DNA from: JAHQVI01 sp963749875 | Lineage (GTDB): Bacteria; Pseudomonadota; Alphaproteobacteria; Rhizobiales; Rhodomicrobiaceae | NCBI GenBank assembly: GCA_963749875.1 | Contig: CAVVOX010000006.1 | Location: 152,302-216,301, forward strand | Length of the DNA stretch: 64,000 nucleotides | Direction: 5' to 3' | Shown here: positions 1 to 8,833 of the stretch, piece after piece | Layout: the number at the start of each line of letters is the position of its first letter | Numbering within the stretch: position 1 is the first letter of the stretch | The notes under the pieces: generated by a model | The model's database searches: none | Told to the model about the DNA's origin: nothing | Seen by the model: the letters and a program-made list of their open reading frames with translations, nothing else | Position numbers and translations under genes: made by a program

Positions 1-598
1 GGCGATGATCGACAGTGCGCCGATATCATGCAGGATGTCCTCGGCTGCGATGGTCTCTTTGCGAATGCGGCTCTCAGCGAAGGCGAGGTCTTCCGGGATC
101 GACGGGTCGAGATGGTGGCAGACCATGAGCATGTCGAGATGCTCGTCGATGGTGTTGACGGTGAAAAGCCGCGTAGGGTTGGTCGAGGACGGCAGCACGT
201 TCGGCAGGCTCGCCACGCGGATGATGTCGGGCGCATGGCCGCCGCCCGCGCCCTCGGTATGGAACGCATGAATGGTGCGCCCCTTGAAGGCGGCTATGGT
301 GTCCTCCACAAAGCCGCTTTCATTGAGCGTGTCGGTGTGGATCATCACCTGGACGTCGTAATCGTCGGCGACGGCGAGGCAATTATCGATCGCCGCCGGC
401 GTCGTGCCCCAGTCCTCATGCAGCTTCAACGAACAGGCGCCGGCTTCGATCTGCTCGACAAGCGCGGCGGGAAGCGCGGCATTGCCCTTGCCGGCAAAGG
501 CGAGATTCATCGGGAAGGCGTCGGACGCGCGCAGCATCATCTCAATGTGCCATGCGTCGGGCGTGCAGGTCGTCGCATTGGTGCCGGTCGCCGGGCCG
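1..598 (-). pseudogene. ureC: Urease alpha subunit (UreC), internal fragment with a broken 5' end
   Basis: The leftward translation matches the middle of the urease alpha subunit, the nickel enzyme that hydrolyses urea. It begins with GPATGTNATTCTPDAWHIE. The carbamylated-lysine region follows (LKLHEDWGTTPAAID), then HTDTLNESGFVEDT, HTEGAGGGHAPDI and the flap region MVCHHLDPSIPEDLAF. The gene runs off the left edge, so the C-terminus is not visible. In intact UreC roughly 165 residues precede GPATGT, including the HxH nickel ligands and a glycine-rich stretch. Here the homology stops at that point and the upstream frame reads PDQIRPRTAA, which is not urease-like, with no plausible start codon. 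No ureA or ureB is seen upstream. It is either a recombination-truncated pseudogene or an assembly join. The family call is certain; the status is not. Confidence 0.85.
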
Positions 599-944
599 GC
601 CGCTGTCCGGGGGCGGATTTGGTCGGGGGCGAGGCATGCTGCCCTGGACGGTGATCGCTTCGTGGCCAAACTGCACAAAAAAATGCAATTTGGCCGCTGC
701 ACAAAAGATCAGCCTAAAAATCGGGGAGGAACGCGTAATCCGGCAAATCTCTTCGGTCCAAGTTCTCTCGAACTCAGCAAATGCGATTATATGGCTGCCG
801 CTGGCCTTAAGCGATATGGGCTCACAGCGCTGACGATCTCAGCTCTCGATGACGTCGTCGGCGACCTCTTTAAGCCAGGCGTCGGCGCCGCTCCGATGGC
901 AAGGGCCGCCTTGCTAAGATGGGATTCCCCGATGAGCGGGAGAT
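599..944. other. Intergenic stretch between the ureC break and tRNA-Pro
   Basis: No convincing gene was seen. The sequence is less GC-rich than its surroundings (for example a run of seven A near 680). It sits at the 3' side of a tRNA gene, a common integration position. No integrase gene and no obvious duplicate of the tRNA 3' end were found in this stretch. Confidence 0.4.
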
Positions 945-1022
945 TGGTCGGAGCGCCGAGATTTGAACTCGGGACCCCCAGTCCCCCAGACTGGTGCGCT
1001 AACCGGGCTGCGCTACGCTCCG
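945..1022 (-). tRNA. tRNA-Pro (anticodon GGG)
   Basis: The reverse strand gives a complete 78-nt cloverleaf including CCA. The acceptor stem CGGAGCG pairs with CGCTCCG, followed by discriminator A and an encoded CCA. The anticodon stem CCAGT/ACTGG encloses the loop CTGGGGG (anticodon GGG), and the T arm contains GTTCAAATC. It follows the MerR gene on the same strand. The 3' end faces the ureC fragment, so the tRNA could have served as an integration site for whatever lies to the left. Confidence 0.95.
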
Positions 1023-1116
1023 CTTTGATCGAAGAGTTCAATGCGACCCGCACATCTTTGCCTTCCCCCGCGGAGGGGGTCAATAGGCTTCTTGCCGTGG
1101 TGTCACCGCCGGCGGC

Positions 1117-1650
1117 CTACTGGCGGGTTTCCCGGTCGCGTGCCGCGCTTCGCAGGATGTCGCGGCATTCCTCCAGCTCCTGGACGACAGAGGTGAGAAG
1201 CGCACGGTCCTCGCCCACAATACCGGACCGGCCGAGCGCCGCCTGCCGCTGCTCCTTGGCGCCCTGAGCGCGGGCGGGACTGGCCAGTGTACTCCGCCTC
1301 GCCTCGCCTGCGACTTCGCCAGCAAGATCGGGATAGTCGAGGCGCCTGGCGCCTTTGGCTCCGGCGCTCGCCGCGATATCATCCCGCCAGCAGTCCTTGA
1401 CGTAGCGAACGCCATTGTCGCGCAATATGCGCTGTACGCCCTTGATCGTGTAGCCGTCGCCATAGAGGAGCCAGCGGATTCCCCGCAGCAGATCAACATC
1501 CTCGGGCCGATAATAGCGCCGGCCGCCGCCGCGCTTCATAGGCCGCAACTGGTTGAATTTGCCTTCCCAGAATCTCAGGACGTGTTTTGGGACGTCGAGT
1601 TCAGCCGCAACTTCACTGATCGTGCGAAACGCACTCGAAGATTTTTGCAA
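1117..1650 (-). CDS. MerR-family transcriptional regulator
   Basis: 177 residues. The N-terminus (about residues 8-75) is a MerR-type winged helix-turn-helix: FRTISEVAAELDVPKHVLRFWE followed by GGGRRYYRPEDVDLLRGIRWLLY. The C-terminal half is rich in Ala and Arg and holds no recognisable ligand-binding domain or cysteine set, so the effector cannot be predicted. It is the last protein gene of the leftward plsX-fabH-ihfA series. A MerR gene downstream of ihfA is a common arrangement in Hyphomicrobiales, which suggests a resident rather than an acquired regulator. Its targets are unknown. Confidence 0.85.
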   Translation of the reverse strand: MQKSSSAFRTISEVAAELDVPKHVLRFWEGKFNQLRPMKRGGGRRYYRPEDVDLLRGIRWLLYGDGYTIKGVQRILRDNGVRYVKDCWRDDIAASAGAKGARRLDYPDLAGEVAGEARRSTLASPARAQGAKEQRQAALGRSGIVGEDRALLTSVVQELEECRDILRSAARDRETRQ

Positions 1651-1688
1651 AATATCCCCCTCTGTGAAACGATCCGGCCCGCACCGGA

Positions 1689-2015
1689 TTATTCCGCCGC
1701 CTTTTTACTTTTAATCGATGTTGAATTGATCCGTTCTTTCATAATATTGCTGGCGCGAAAAACAAGTACCCGCCTCGGCGTAATCGGGACGACCTCTCCG
1801 GTCTTCGGATTTCTGCCAACCCGTTCCCTTTTATCACGCACGCTGAACGACCCGAAACTGGAAAGCTTGACGTTTTCGCCTCGCTCCAGACAGTTGATGA
1901 TCTCGCGAATGACGCTCTCGACAAGCTCCGCGGATTCATTGCGAGGAAGCCCGACCTTTTGGAAGATCGCCTCCGCAAGATCGGCTCTTGTGAGTGTCTT
2001 GCCGCTGGACGGCAT
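1689..2015 (-). CDS. ihfA: Integration host factor alpha subunit
   Basis: 108 residues from the ATG at 2015, giving MPSSGKTLTRADLAEAIFQK. A longer frame reaches 2096, but its extra 27 residues do not look like IHF. This is a DNA-bending protein of the HU/IHF family that pairs with IhfB. The body carries the helical dimerisation region and the beta-arm motif GRNPKTGEVVPI, with the proline that intercalates into DNA. It ends with a lysine-rich tail. It lies between fabH and the MerR gene on the same strand, with about 250 bp separating it from fabH, so it probably also has its own promoter. Confidence 0.95.
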   Translation of the reverse strand: MPSSGKTLTRADLAEAIFQKVGLPRNESAELVESVIREIINCLERGENVKLSSFGSFSVRDKRERVGRNPKTGEVVPITPRRVLVFRASNIMKERINSTSIKSKKAAE

Positions 2016-2267
2016 GGAAACCTTGCTCTGCTTGGAGATGTTAATGATACCAATAATAATCGATTTTACTGAATTAGGCAACGATTGATATGGCATGTTT
2101 TTGATTCAACAAAAGATTTTCGAAAAAAGATGTCCCTGGGAGGCGGGCGGTCTTGGGGTCCAGAGAACGCTTTGGAAACAATAGCCAAAGTATCGGGTCT
2201 TTATAAATCAGTCGAATGACCGTCGGCAGAGGGATATTTTGCTGGTTTTCCTGTTTTTAGGATGACA

Positions 2268-3245
2268 TTACCAGCGCGCGAGCACGGAGCCCCACGTAAA
2301 GCCGCCACCCATCGCCTCCATCAGGACGAGGTCGTTCCGCTTCAGCCGTCCGTCGCGGCGGGCCGTATCCAGGGCAAGCGGGATGGATGCGGCCGATGTG
2401 TTGCCGTGTTTTTCCAATGTCATGATAATCTTCTCGGGCGAGATCCGCAGCTTACGCGCGGTGCCGTCGAGGATGCGCTTATTCGCCTGATGCGGGACGA
2501 ACCAGTCGACGTCGGCGGATGTCAGATCATGCGCCTTGAGGGCGTCCTCGATCACTTCCGCTATGGCGGAAACGGCAAAACGGAACACCTCTTTGCCTTG
2601 CATCCGCAGATGACCGACGGTTTGCGTGGAGGAGGGGCCGCCATCGACATAGAGGAGATCTTTGAACCGGCCATCCGATCTCAGGATCGATCCGAGGATG
2701 CCGCGTTCGCTGTTCTTGCTGCCCGATTGCTGCGCTTCCAGGACCACCGCGCCTGCGCCGTCGCCGAACAGGACGCAGGTCGTGCGGTCTTCCCAGTCGA
2801 GAATGCGCGAGAAGGTCTCCGAACCGATCACGAGCGCGCGCCGATACTGGCCCGATTTGATGAAACTGTCGGCGGTGGCAAGCCCGTAGACGAAGCCGGA
2901 GCAGACGGCCTGCAGATCGAATGCGGCGCCATGGGTGAGGCCAAGCGCGGCCTGGACCGTGACGGCGGTCGCCGGAAAGGTGTTATCGGGCGTTGAGGTC
3001 GCCAGGATGATCAAGTCGATCTCGCCCGGCTCCAGCTCCGCGACTTCGAGCGCGTTCCTGGCGGCGGCGATCGCCAGGTCGGAGGTCATTTCGCCTTCGG
3101 CCGCGATATGGCGCTCGCGGATGCCCGTGCGCTCGACGATCCACTCATCGGACGTATCGATGATCTGCGCCAGATCGGCGTTGGTCATGACCTTCTCCGG
3201 AAGGTAAGACCCGCAGCCGCAGATGACTGAACGAATGGTGCTCAC
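2268..3245 (-). CDS. fabH: 3-oxoacyl-ACP synthase III (KAS III)
   Basis: 325 residues. FabH condenses acetyl-CoA with malonyl-ACP to start fatty acid synthesis in the cytoplasm. The catalytic triad is visible: Cys115 in LQAVCSGF, His252 in VPHQAN and Asn282 in KHGNTSAAS. The C-terminus GGGFTWGSVLARW is typical of the family. The start ATG overlaps the end of plsX by 4 bp, so the two genes are translationally coupled. The pairing places phospholipid and fatty acid initiation under common control. Confidence 0.97.
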   Translation of the reverse strand: MSTIRSVICGCGSYLPEKVMTNADLAQIIDTSDEWIVERTGIRERHIAAEGEMTSDLAIAAARNALEVAELEPGEIDLIILATSTPDNTFPATAVTVQAALGLTHGAAFDLQAVCSGFVYGLATADSFIKSGQYRRALVIGSETFSRILDWEDRTTCVLFGDGAGAVVLEAQQSGSKNSERGILGSILRSDGRFKDLLYVDGGPSSTQTVGHLRMQGKEVFRFAVSAIAEVIEDALKAHDLTSADVDWFVPHQANKRILDGTARKLRISPEKIIMTLEKHGNTSAASIPLALDTARRDGRLKRNDLVLMEAMGGGFTWGSVLARW

Positions 3246-4305
3246 GAGATTACGTCCGTACTCTTCAATTCCGGCGCCTGCTGCAGGGCGTGCTGGAAGC
3301 GCTCGATGTCTTTGGAGATGATGTTCACGAGCCCGCTCTTGGCCATGTCGTAACCGAGATCGACAGCGCTTGCAAAGCCAATCGCGTCAGCGCCGCCATG
3401 GCTCTTGATGACAATGCCTTGAAGGCCGAGGAAGATCCCTCCATTGGAATGGCGGGGATCCATCTTGTCGCGCAGCGCGCGGAAGGCTCCCCGCGCGAGG
3501 ACGGCGCCGATGCGCGCCAGGAGGGACCGGCTCATCGAAGCGCGCAGATAGGCGGCGATCTGCTTTGCCGTTCCCTCGGCCGCCTTCAGCGCGATATTTC
3601 CCGTGAAGCCCTCGGTCACAACCACATCGACAATGCCCTGTCCCAAGCCGTCGCCTTCGACGAAGCCGCGGTAAGTAATCGGCAGATCCGGCTTTTTCAG
3701 GGCTTCGCCCGCCCGCTTGATCTCATCAAGCCCTTTGATTTCCTCCACACCGATATTCAGAAGGCCGACGGAAGGCTTGTCGACGTGAAACAGGGCGCGG
3801 GCCAGCGCCGCGCCCATGCCGGCATTGTCGACAAGCTGGCGGGCATCCGCGCCGACATTTGCGCCGATATCGAGCACGATGCATTCGCTGGAAATGGTCG
3901 GCCAGACGCCAGCGATCGCCGGCCGGTCGATATTGGCCAGGGTCTGAAGGCAGAACATCGACATCGCCATCAGCGCGCCGGTATTGCCGGCTGATACCAC
4001 CGCGTCGGCCTCGCCGTTCTTGGCGGCCTCGAGCGCCTTCCACATGCTGCTCTTGCGCCGGCCCTGGCGAAGCGCCTGGCTCGGCTTTGCGTTCATGGCA
4101 ACCGCAACATCGGTGTGGATGACGCGCGAGTTCCGCGCCAGCGCCGGATGCGCATCGAGATGCGGCTCGATCGCCTTTTCGTCGCCGAAGATGAGAAATT
4201 CCGTATCGGGATGGCGCACAAGCGAGAGCGCCGCACCGGCAATCGCGATCGACGGCCCGTGATCCCCCCCATCGCATCGAGCGCTATTCTAATTCGAGCG
4301 TTCAT
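3242..4305 (-). CDS. plsX: Phosphate acyltransferase PlsX, interrupted by one frameshift
   Basis: PlsX makes acyl-phosphate from acyl-ACP for phosphatidic acid synthesis at the inner membrane. Most of the protein is open from 4219 leftwards (RHPDTEFLIFGDEK, SAGNTGALMAMSMF, DIGANVGA, VTEGFTGN). The true N-terminus MNARIRIALDAMGG starts at the ATG at 4305, preceded by AGAGGA, but lies in another frame. The frames meet at seven consecutive C (4264-4270, + strand). Eight would restore DAMGGDHGPSIAIAG, the expected PlsX start. Because plsX is normally important for growth and the break is in a homopolymer, a sequencing error is more likely than a dead gene. It lies in an operon with the DUF177 gene and fabH. 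Confidence 0.9.
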
Positions 4306-4539
4306 TCCTCTGCTATCCGGGCTTGCCGAAGTCGGGCTGGGGGTTGGGGCCGAACCGCCGCGCTGAACGCGCGTGACCATACTTCATGACGCGGCTTTTA
4401 CAAGGAAATTCAGGGCTGGAGACCTGTGCGAAGCTGGGCGGGGCTTCTTTCTGGCGGCGACTTTTCCGCTCCCGCCGCCGTTCCTTGGGCCGGGCGACAA
4501 GAGCTCGCCCCGGCGACAAGGCTGTAAAATGATCCCGCT

Positions 4540-5106
4540 TCAGCTTCGTTTCTTGGATTTCAGCTTTTCCAGTTCGGCGAAGGGGCCTTCAGCCTTACCC
4601 TCGTCCATGGCCTTCCGATCCTCCCAATCGAATGCGACGCCGTCTTTGCGGGGATAGGGATTGATCGCGCTGGCAAGGATTTCGGCGGCGAGGGCGCCCA
4701 AATCGATCTGATCGCCGATGATCGGGACGGGCGGGTCATCCGGAAGCGCTTCGGGCCCGATCGCCTGTTCCTCCTCGACCTCCTCCTTGATCTGATCCTG
4801 CGGCCAGCATTCCAGATCGACCGCCTCCTCCACCTCCTCCGAGACCGGCTCCAGGGTCACGACGCAGGCTTGCGTCAAACGGGCGGAAAGGTGCCCGGTG
4901 AGGCGAAAGCGCTCGCCGGAAACCGGCTCCAGGCGGTATCGGAAGCTGAAATCGTCGAGGCTCTCAAGTTTGAGGAACGAAGCCAGTCTTGCGCGCTCGT
5001 TCCCGCCAAACTCCAGACGGCCTTCTATGGGCTGCAGGCGATCCCGGAGCGATATCAGGTGGGAAAGAATGGGTCCTTTCGCAGCCTCGCCGGCCTTAAT
5101 AGGCAT
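4540..5106 (-). CDS. DUF177 (YceD-family) protein
   Basis: 188 residues from the ATG at 5106 (MPIKAGEAAKGPILSHLISL). It belongs to the YceD/DUF177 family, whose members lie beside rpmF or plsX and are linked to rRNA or ribosome maturation. The visible signature is RLTQACVVTLEPVSEEV followed by acidic stretches (DLECWPQDQIKEEVEEE, DQIDLGALAAEIL) and a C-terminal segment, NPYPRKDGVAFDWEDRK. The usual CxxC pair is reduced to a single Cys. The start overlaps the end of the Cbp3-like gene by 11 bp. The exact role is not established. Confidence 0.85.
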   Translation of the reverse strand: MPIKAGEAAKGPILSHLISLRDRLQPIEGRLEFGGNERARLASFLKLESLDDFSFRYRLEPVSGERFRLTGHLSARLTQACVVTLEPVSEEVEEAVDLECWPQDQIKEEVEEEQAIGPEALPDDPPVPIIGDQIDLGALAAEILASAINPYPRKDGVAFDWEDRKAMDEGKAEGPFAELEKLKSKKRS

Positions 5107-5653
5107 TCCTTGGTCCAACGATTTCGGGGAAGCGGATATTGCCCTGCAGCAGCATATTGAGGGGCATTTCCTGAATGTTCTTGATCGACTGCCCGATATA
5201 GTTCGCCAGGGAGTCCGAAGCCACCGGCTGCTCACTTTTGCCTTCGGCGCTTTGGAAACTTTTCCACACCTCGGCCGCGAGCCCCTTCATGTCGTTGCGT
5301 TGCAGCGCCGTCGAATAGGCGAGCAATTGCCCGTAGAAGAGCTGTGCGATCTTGCGGACCTCTTTCGGCACGTTGCGGTCCGAGACGCCCAGATCGCGCA
5401 CCATCGTATCCATCTCGCGGATGAAGGCCTCGACGATCTCCTGGGCCAGAAGCTGGCCCTCGCGGCCGCCGAGCTTCAGAATCTGCAGCACGACAAACAT
5501 GTGGATGACGAGCATGTCGAACCGGCCGGATAGCGTGTCCGGCACTCCGCAGCGTATATAGAAGCCGGGATTACGTGACTGCGCCACAATTGCGTCGTAG
5601 ATCTTTTCGGCAGCTTCCTTGCGGGCCGCGCGACCTGCAAACCAGCGGAACAT
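5096..5653 (-). CDS. Ubiquinol-cytochrome c chaperone (Cbp3-like)
   Basis: About 185 residues from the ATG at 5653 (MFRWFAGRAARKEAAEKIYDAIV). Upstream ATGs in the same frame would add 14 or 22 residues. The family assists assembly of the cytochrome bc1 complex, and in mitochondria the homologue is Cbp3. Visible hallmarks are RNPGFYIRCGVPDTLSGRFDML, HMFVVLQILKLGG and VRDLGVSDRNVPKEVRKIA. In alphaproteobacteria this gene commonly precedes the DUF177-plsX-fabH group, as here. It overlaps the DUF177 gene by 11 bp and is the first gene of the operon. Confidence 0.88.
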   Translation of the reverse strand: MFRWFAGRAARKEAAEKIYDAIVAQSRNPGFYIRCGVPDTLSGRFDMLVIHMFVVLQILKLGGREGQLLAQEIVEAFIREMDTMVRDLGVSDRNVPKEVRKIAQLFYGQLLAYSTALQRNDMKGLAAEVWKSFQSAEGKSEQPVASDSLANYIGQSIKNIQEMPLNMLLQGNIRFPEIVGPRNAY

Positions 5654-5798
5654 CGGTGTCGTATGACCTTGGCCCTGGAATCTGTTACGCGTCATGTTCG
5701 TCACGGCAGCCACCACCACGCAAATGAATCTTACGGCCTGGGAATAAAAGCTCTTAACGCCTGAATTTAGGCTTTACTGGATCGCAAGGTACAGCTCT

Positions 5799-6332
5799 AT
5801 GTCAAATCAAGATTCCCCATATATGAGAAATGGTGCTTTCATGAGGCCAAAGCAGAAAAAACGCGAAAAATTTTTCCGGCGTCCGCTTAAGCGATCGATC
5901 AGCGCCATCGGCATTGTGTTATTCCTTTCCGCTTGTGCGGCGGACATTACCAAACATGGTCATGTCTTCACGGATGAGGATCTAGCGCAGGTGAAAGAAG
6001 GGATGAGTCGTGATCAGGTGATTCTTGCCCTTGGAACACCGGATACCAAATCCACCGTCGACCAAAATGCTTTCTACTACATTTCTACGACAACAGAAAG
6101 GTCTGCGGCGTTCCTGAGCCCGGAAATTGTTGATCGCAGGGTTGTGGCGATTTATTTCGACCAAAACAATACGGTAAATCGCCTCGCCAATTACGGTCTT
6201 AAGGACGGAAAAGTCATCGATTTCGTCACACGCCAGACGCCCTCGAGAGGCTCGGAAGACGGTTTGTTGAAAGAGCTTTTCCGAAATATCGGGCGGCCGG
6301 TTCCCAAGGCCAATCCGGGCGGTGGCTATTGA
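5799..6332 (+). CDS. bamE: BamE/SmpA/OmlA-family outer membrane lipoprotein
   Basis: 177 residues. A basic N-terminus is followed by a hydrophobic segment and the lipobox LSAC (Cys46), so it should be a lipoprotein. The BamE fold follows: GHVFTDEDLAQVKEGMSRDQVILALGTPD, YYISTTTERSAAF and VAIYFDQNNTVNRLANYGL. BamE is an accessory part of the BAM complex that inserts beta-barrel proteins. The start at 5799 is preceded by AAGG at a suitable distance, though ATGs at 5823 and 5841 are also possible. It is transcribed away from the Cbp3 operon and ends at a shared terminator. Confidence 0.9.
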   Translation: MSNQDSPYMRNGAFMRPKQKKREKFFRRPLKRSISAIGIVLFLSACAADITKHGHVFTDEDLAQVKEGMSRDQVILALGTPDTKSTVDQNAFYYISTTTERSAAFLSPEIVDRRVVAIYFDQNNTVNRLANYGLKDGKVIDFVTRQTPSRGSEDGLLKELFRNIGRPVPKANPGGGY

Positions 6333-6360
6333 TCGTCCTGCTTACGGCATTCAGACAAGG

Positions 6361-6385
6361 AAAAGGGCCCCGCGCGGGCCCCTTT
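6361..6385. terminator. Bidirectional terminator between bamE and hppA
   Basis: AAAAGGGCCC, CGCG and CGGGCCCCTTT form a strong GC hairpin flanked by A and T runs. It lies between two converging genes and can serve both. Confidence 0.8.
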
Positions 6386-6408
6386 CATTGTCGGAGATCC
6401 CGACGTCG

Positions 6409-8520
6409 TTAGTGCTGCGCCAGAACGGCGAGCAGCAGGAGCGCGACGATGTTGGTGATCTTGATCATCGGGTTGACCGCCGGGCCCGCCGTATCCTTGT
6501 AAGGATCGCCGACCGTATCGCCGGTCACCGAGGCCTTATGCGCCTCCGAGCCCTTGTAATGCGTCTGCCCGTGCGAATCCGTGAAGCCGTCTTCGAAGCT
6601 CTTCTTGGCATTGTCCCAGGCGCCGCCGCCAGCCGTCATCGAGATGGCGACGAACAGACCGGTGACGATCACGCCCATCAGCATCGCACCCACTGCGGAG
6701 AAGGCAGCCGACTGCCCCGCGATCGCTTTGATCACGAAATAGCAGACGATGGGCGAGAGGACAGGAAGCAGCGACGGCACGATCATCTCCTTGATCGCGG
6801 CGCGGGTCAGCATATCGACGGCGCGACCGTAATCCGGCTTTTCCGTGCCTTCCATGATGCCGGGCTTCTCCTTGAACTGGCGGCGCACTTCGACCACCAC
6901 GGCCTGAGCCGCACGGCCAACCGCCGTCATCGAGATGCCGCCGAACAGGTACGGTAGCATGCCGCCGAAAAGCAGGCCGACCACAACGTAAGGGTTTGAC
7001 AGGTCGAACGTGACCCGCAAATCCGAGAAGTAAGCCTGCAGATCCTGGGTGTAGGCTGCGAAGAGCACAAGTGCACCGAGACCTGCGGAGCCGATAGCGT
7101 AACCCTTGGTCACAGCCTTGGTCGTATTGCCGACGGCGTCGAGAGCGTCGGTATTCTTACGCACTTCGTCCGGAAGGCCGGCCATCTCGGCGATACCACC
7201 GGCATTGTCCGTCACCGGACCGAAAGCGTCGAGCGCAACGATCATGCCGGCAAGCGCAAGCATCGTCGTCACCGCAACGGCAATGCCGAACAGACCGGCC
7301 AGATTGAAGGTCACGATGATGCCGGCAATGATGACGATCGCCGGAAGCGCGGTGGCTTCGAGCGAAACGGCAAGGCCCTGAATGACGTTGGTACCATGAC
7401 CGGTGATCGATGCTTCTGCGATCGAGTTCACTGGGCGGTAGCCGATACCCGTGTAATATTCAGTGATCCAGATGATCAGGCCGGTGATGACGAGGCCGAC
7501 TACACCGCACCAGAACAGCGACATCGGCGTGAAAGTCGCCCCGATTGCCGTGATCGGCGTCGACATGCTGCCGAAGACGATGAGCATGACCGGGTAAAGC
7601 GCGATCAGCGACAGGACGCCGGTAGCGAGGATGCCCTTATAGAGCGCCCCCATGATGTTGCCGCTGCTGCCCAGCTTGACGAAAAAGGTGCCAATGATCG
7701 AGGTCACGACGCACGCACCGCCGATGGTGAGCGGCAGCATCATGCCGGCAAGCTTGAACTCCTGCGGCAGCGCGATGGCCGCGAGCACCATCGTCGCCAC
7801 CGCCGTGACGACATAGGTCTCGAACAGGTCTGCCGCCATGCCGGCGCAGTCGCCGACATTGTCGCCGACATTGTCGGCGATCGTGGCGGGGTTGCGCGGG
7901 TCGTCCTCGGGAATGCCGGCTTCCACCTTGCCGACCATGTCGCCGCCGACATCGGCGCCCTTGGTGAAGATGCCGCCGCCGAGACGTGCGAAGATCGAAA
8001 TGAGCGAAGCGCCGAAGGAGGTTGCAATGAGCGCGTCGATCACCTCGCGGCTCGTCGGCTCAAGGCCGAGGATGGTCTTGAGGAAGAAGAAATACAGCGT
8101 CACGCCGAGAAGGCCGAGTCCGGCGACGAGCAGGCCGGTCACCGCGCCCGATTTGAATGCGAGGTCGAGCCCGCCCGCCAGCGAATGCGTCGCCGCCTGC
8201 GCCACGCGGACATTGGCGCGCACCGAGACATGCATGCCGATGAAACCCGCAGAGCCCGACAGGATCGCGCCGAGCGCGAAGCCGACCGCGGACTTCCAGC
8301 CAAGCAGGTAGAAGGCGAGCACGAATATCACGAGGCCCACGATGCCAATCGTCGTATATTGGCGTTTGAGGTAGGCTTGCGCGCCTTCGCGAACCGCGGC
8401 CGAAATCTCCTGCATCTGCGCGCTGCCTGCGTCGGCCGCCATCACGGACCGGATTGCCCACACGCCATAGACAATGGACAGGGCGCCACACGCGATAATG
8501 GCCCAAATCAAACCGTTCAT
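6409..8520 (-). CDS. hppA: Membrane-bound proton-translocating pyrophosphatase
   Basis: 703 residues with about 16 transmembrane helices. The enzyme couples pyrophosphate hydrolysis to ion pumping across the inner membrane. Catalytic and Mg-PPi motifs include GGGIFTKGADVGGDMVGKVE, DNVGDNVGDCAGMAADLFE, DAFGPVTDNAGGIAEM and the C-terminal GDPYKDTAGPAVNPMIK. The potassium-dependence position reads VGNTTKAVTKG. Lys there marks the potassium-independent class, in which proton transport is expected. The gene is monocistronic, with a terminator at its 3' end. Confidence 0.97.
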   Translation of the reverse strand: MNGLIWAIIACGALSIVYGVWAIRSVMAADAGSAQMQEISAAVREGAQAYLKRQYTTIGIVGLVIFVLAFYLLGWKSAVGFALGAILSGSAGFIGMHVSVRANVRVAQAATHSLAGGLDLAFKSGAVTGLLVAGLGLLGVTLYFFFLKTILGLEPTSREVIDALIATSFGASLISIFARLGGGIFTKGADVGGDMVGKVEAGIPEDDPRNPATIADNVGDNVGDCAGMAADLFETYVVTAVATMVLAAIALPQEFKLAGMMLPLTIGGACVVTSIIGTFFVKLGSSGNIMGALYKGILATGVLSLIALYPVMLIVFGSMSTPITAIGATFTPMSLFWCGVVGLVITGLIIWITEYYTGIGYRPVNSIAEASITGHGTNVIQGLAVSLEATALPAIVIIAGIIVTFNLAGLFGIAVAVTTMLALAGMIVALDAFGPVTDNAGGIAEMAGLPDEVRKNTDALDAVGNTTKAVTKGYAIGSAGLGALVLFAAYTQDLQAYFSDLRVTFDLSNPYVVVGLLFGGMLPYLFGGISMTAVGRAAQAVVVEVRRQFKEKPGIMEGTEKPDYGRAVDMLTRAAIKEMIVPSLLPVLSPIVCYFVIKAIAGQSAAFSAVGAMLMGVIVTGLFVAISMTAGGGAWDNAKKSFEDGFTDSHGQTHYKGSEAHKASVTGDTVGDPYKDTAGPAVNPMIKITNIVALLLLAVLAQH

Positions 8521-8694
8521 TTGTTCATCCCTCGTAAGAATTAGGCGGGAGGCCTTACATTGCTTATCGTTCTGCGCAAGGCCCGCGGCGCTTCGGTTTT
8601 GTCGAAGCGCTAATCATTCCGTCGCAGTCCCAGGCAGCATTGGTGTGAAGGGCTGCTCCCCTAGGAAGCCGCCGGGACAATAGAAAAATCGGCC

Positions 8695-8712
8695 CGGTTC
8701 TGCAACAGAACC
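8695..8712 (-). terminator. Hairpin in the hppA upstream region
   Basis: CGGTTCTG and CAGAACCG flank CAA. Read leftwards, the hairpin is followed within a few bases by GATTTTTC, which fits a rho-independent terminator for the lipoprotein gene ending at 8834. The rest of 8521-8833 shows no gene. Confidence 0.5.
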
Positions 8713-8833
8713 GTTCAAATGTTCAGCCTGTCCTTAAGAAGGTCGCGCGCGGATGCAGAAGCTGCGCGCCGCCGGGCATCATGGCCGGGATCAGACCAGA
8801 CGCAGCTTCGGCCTGCCGCGCAGCTCGGCCAGC

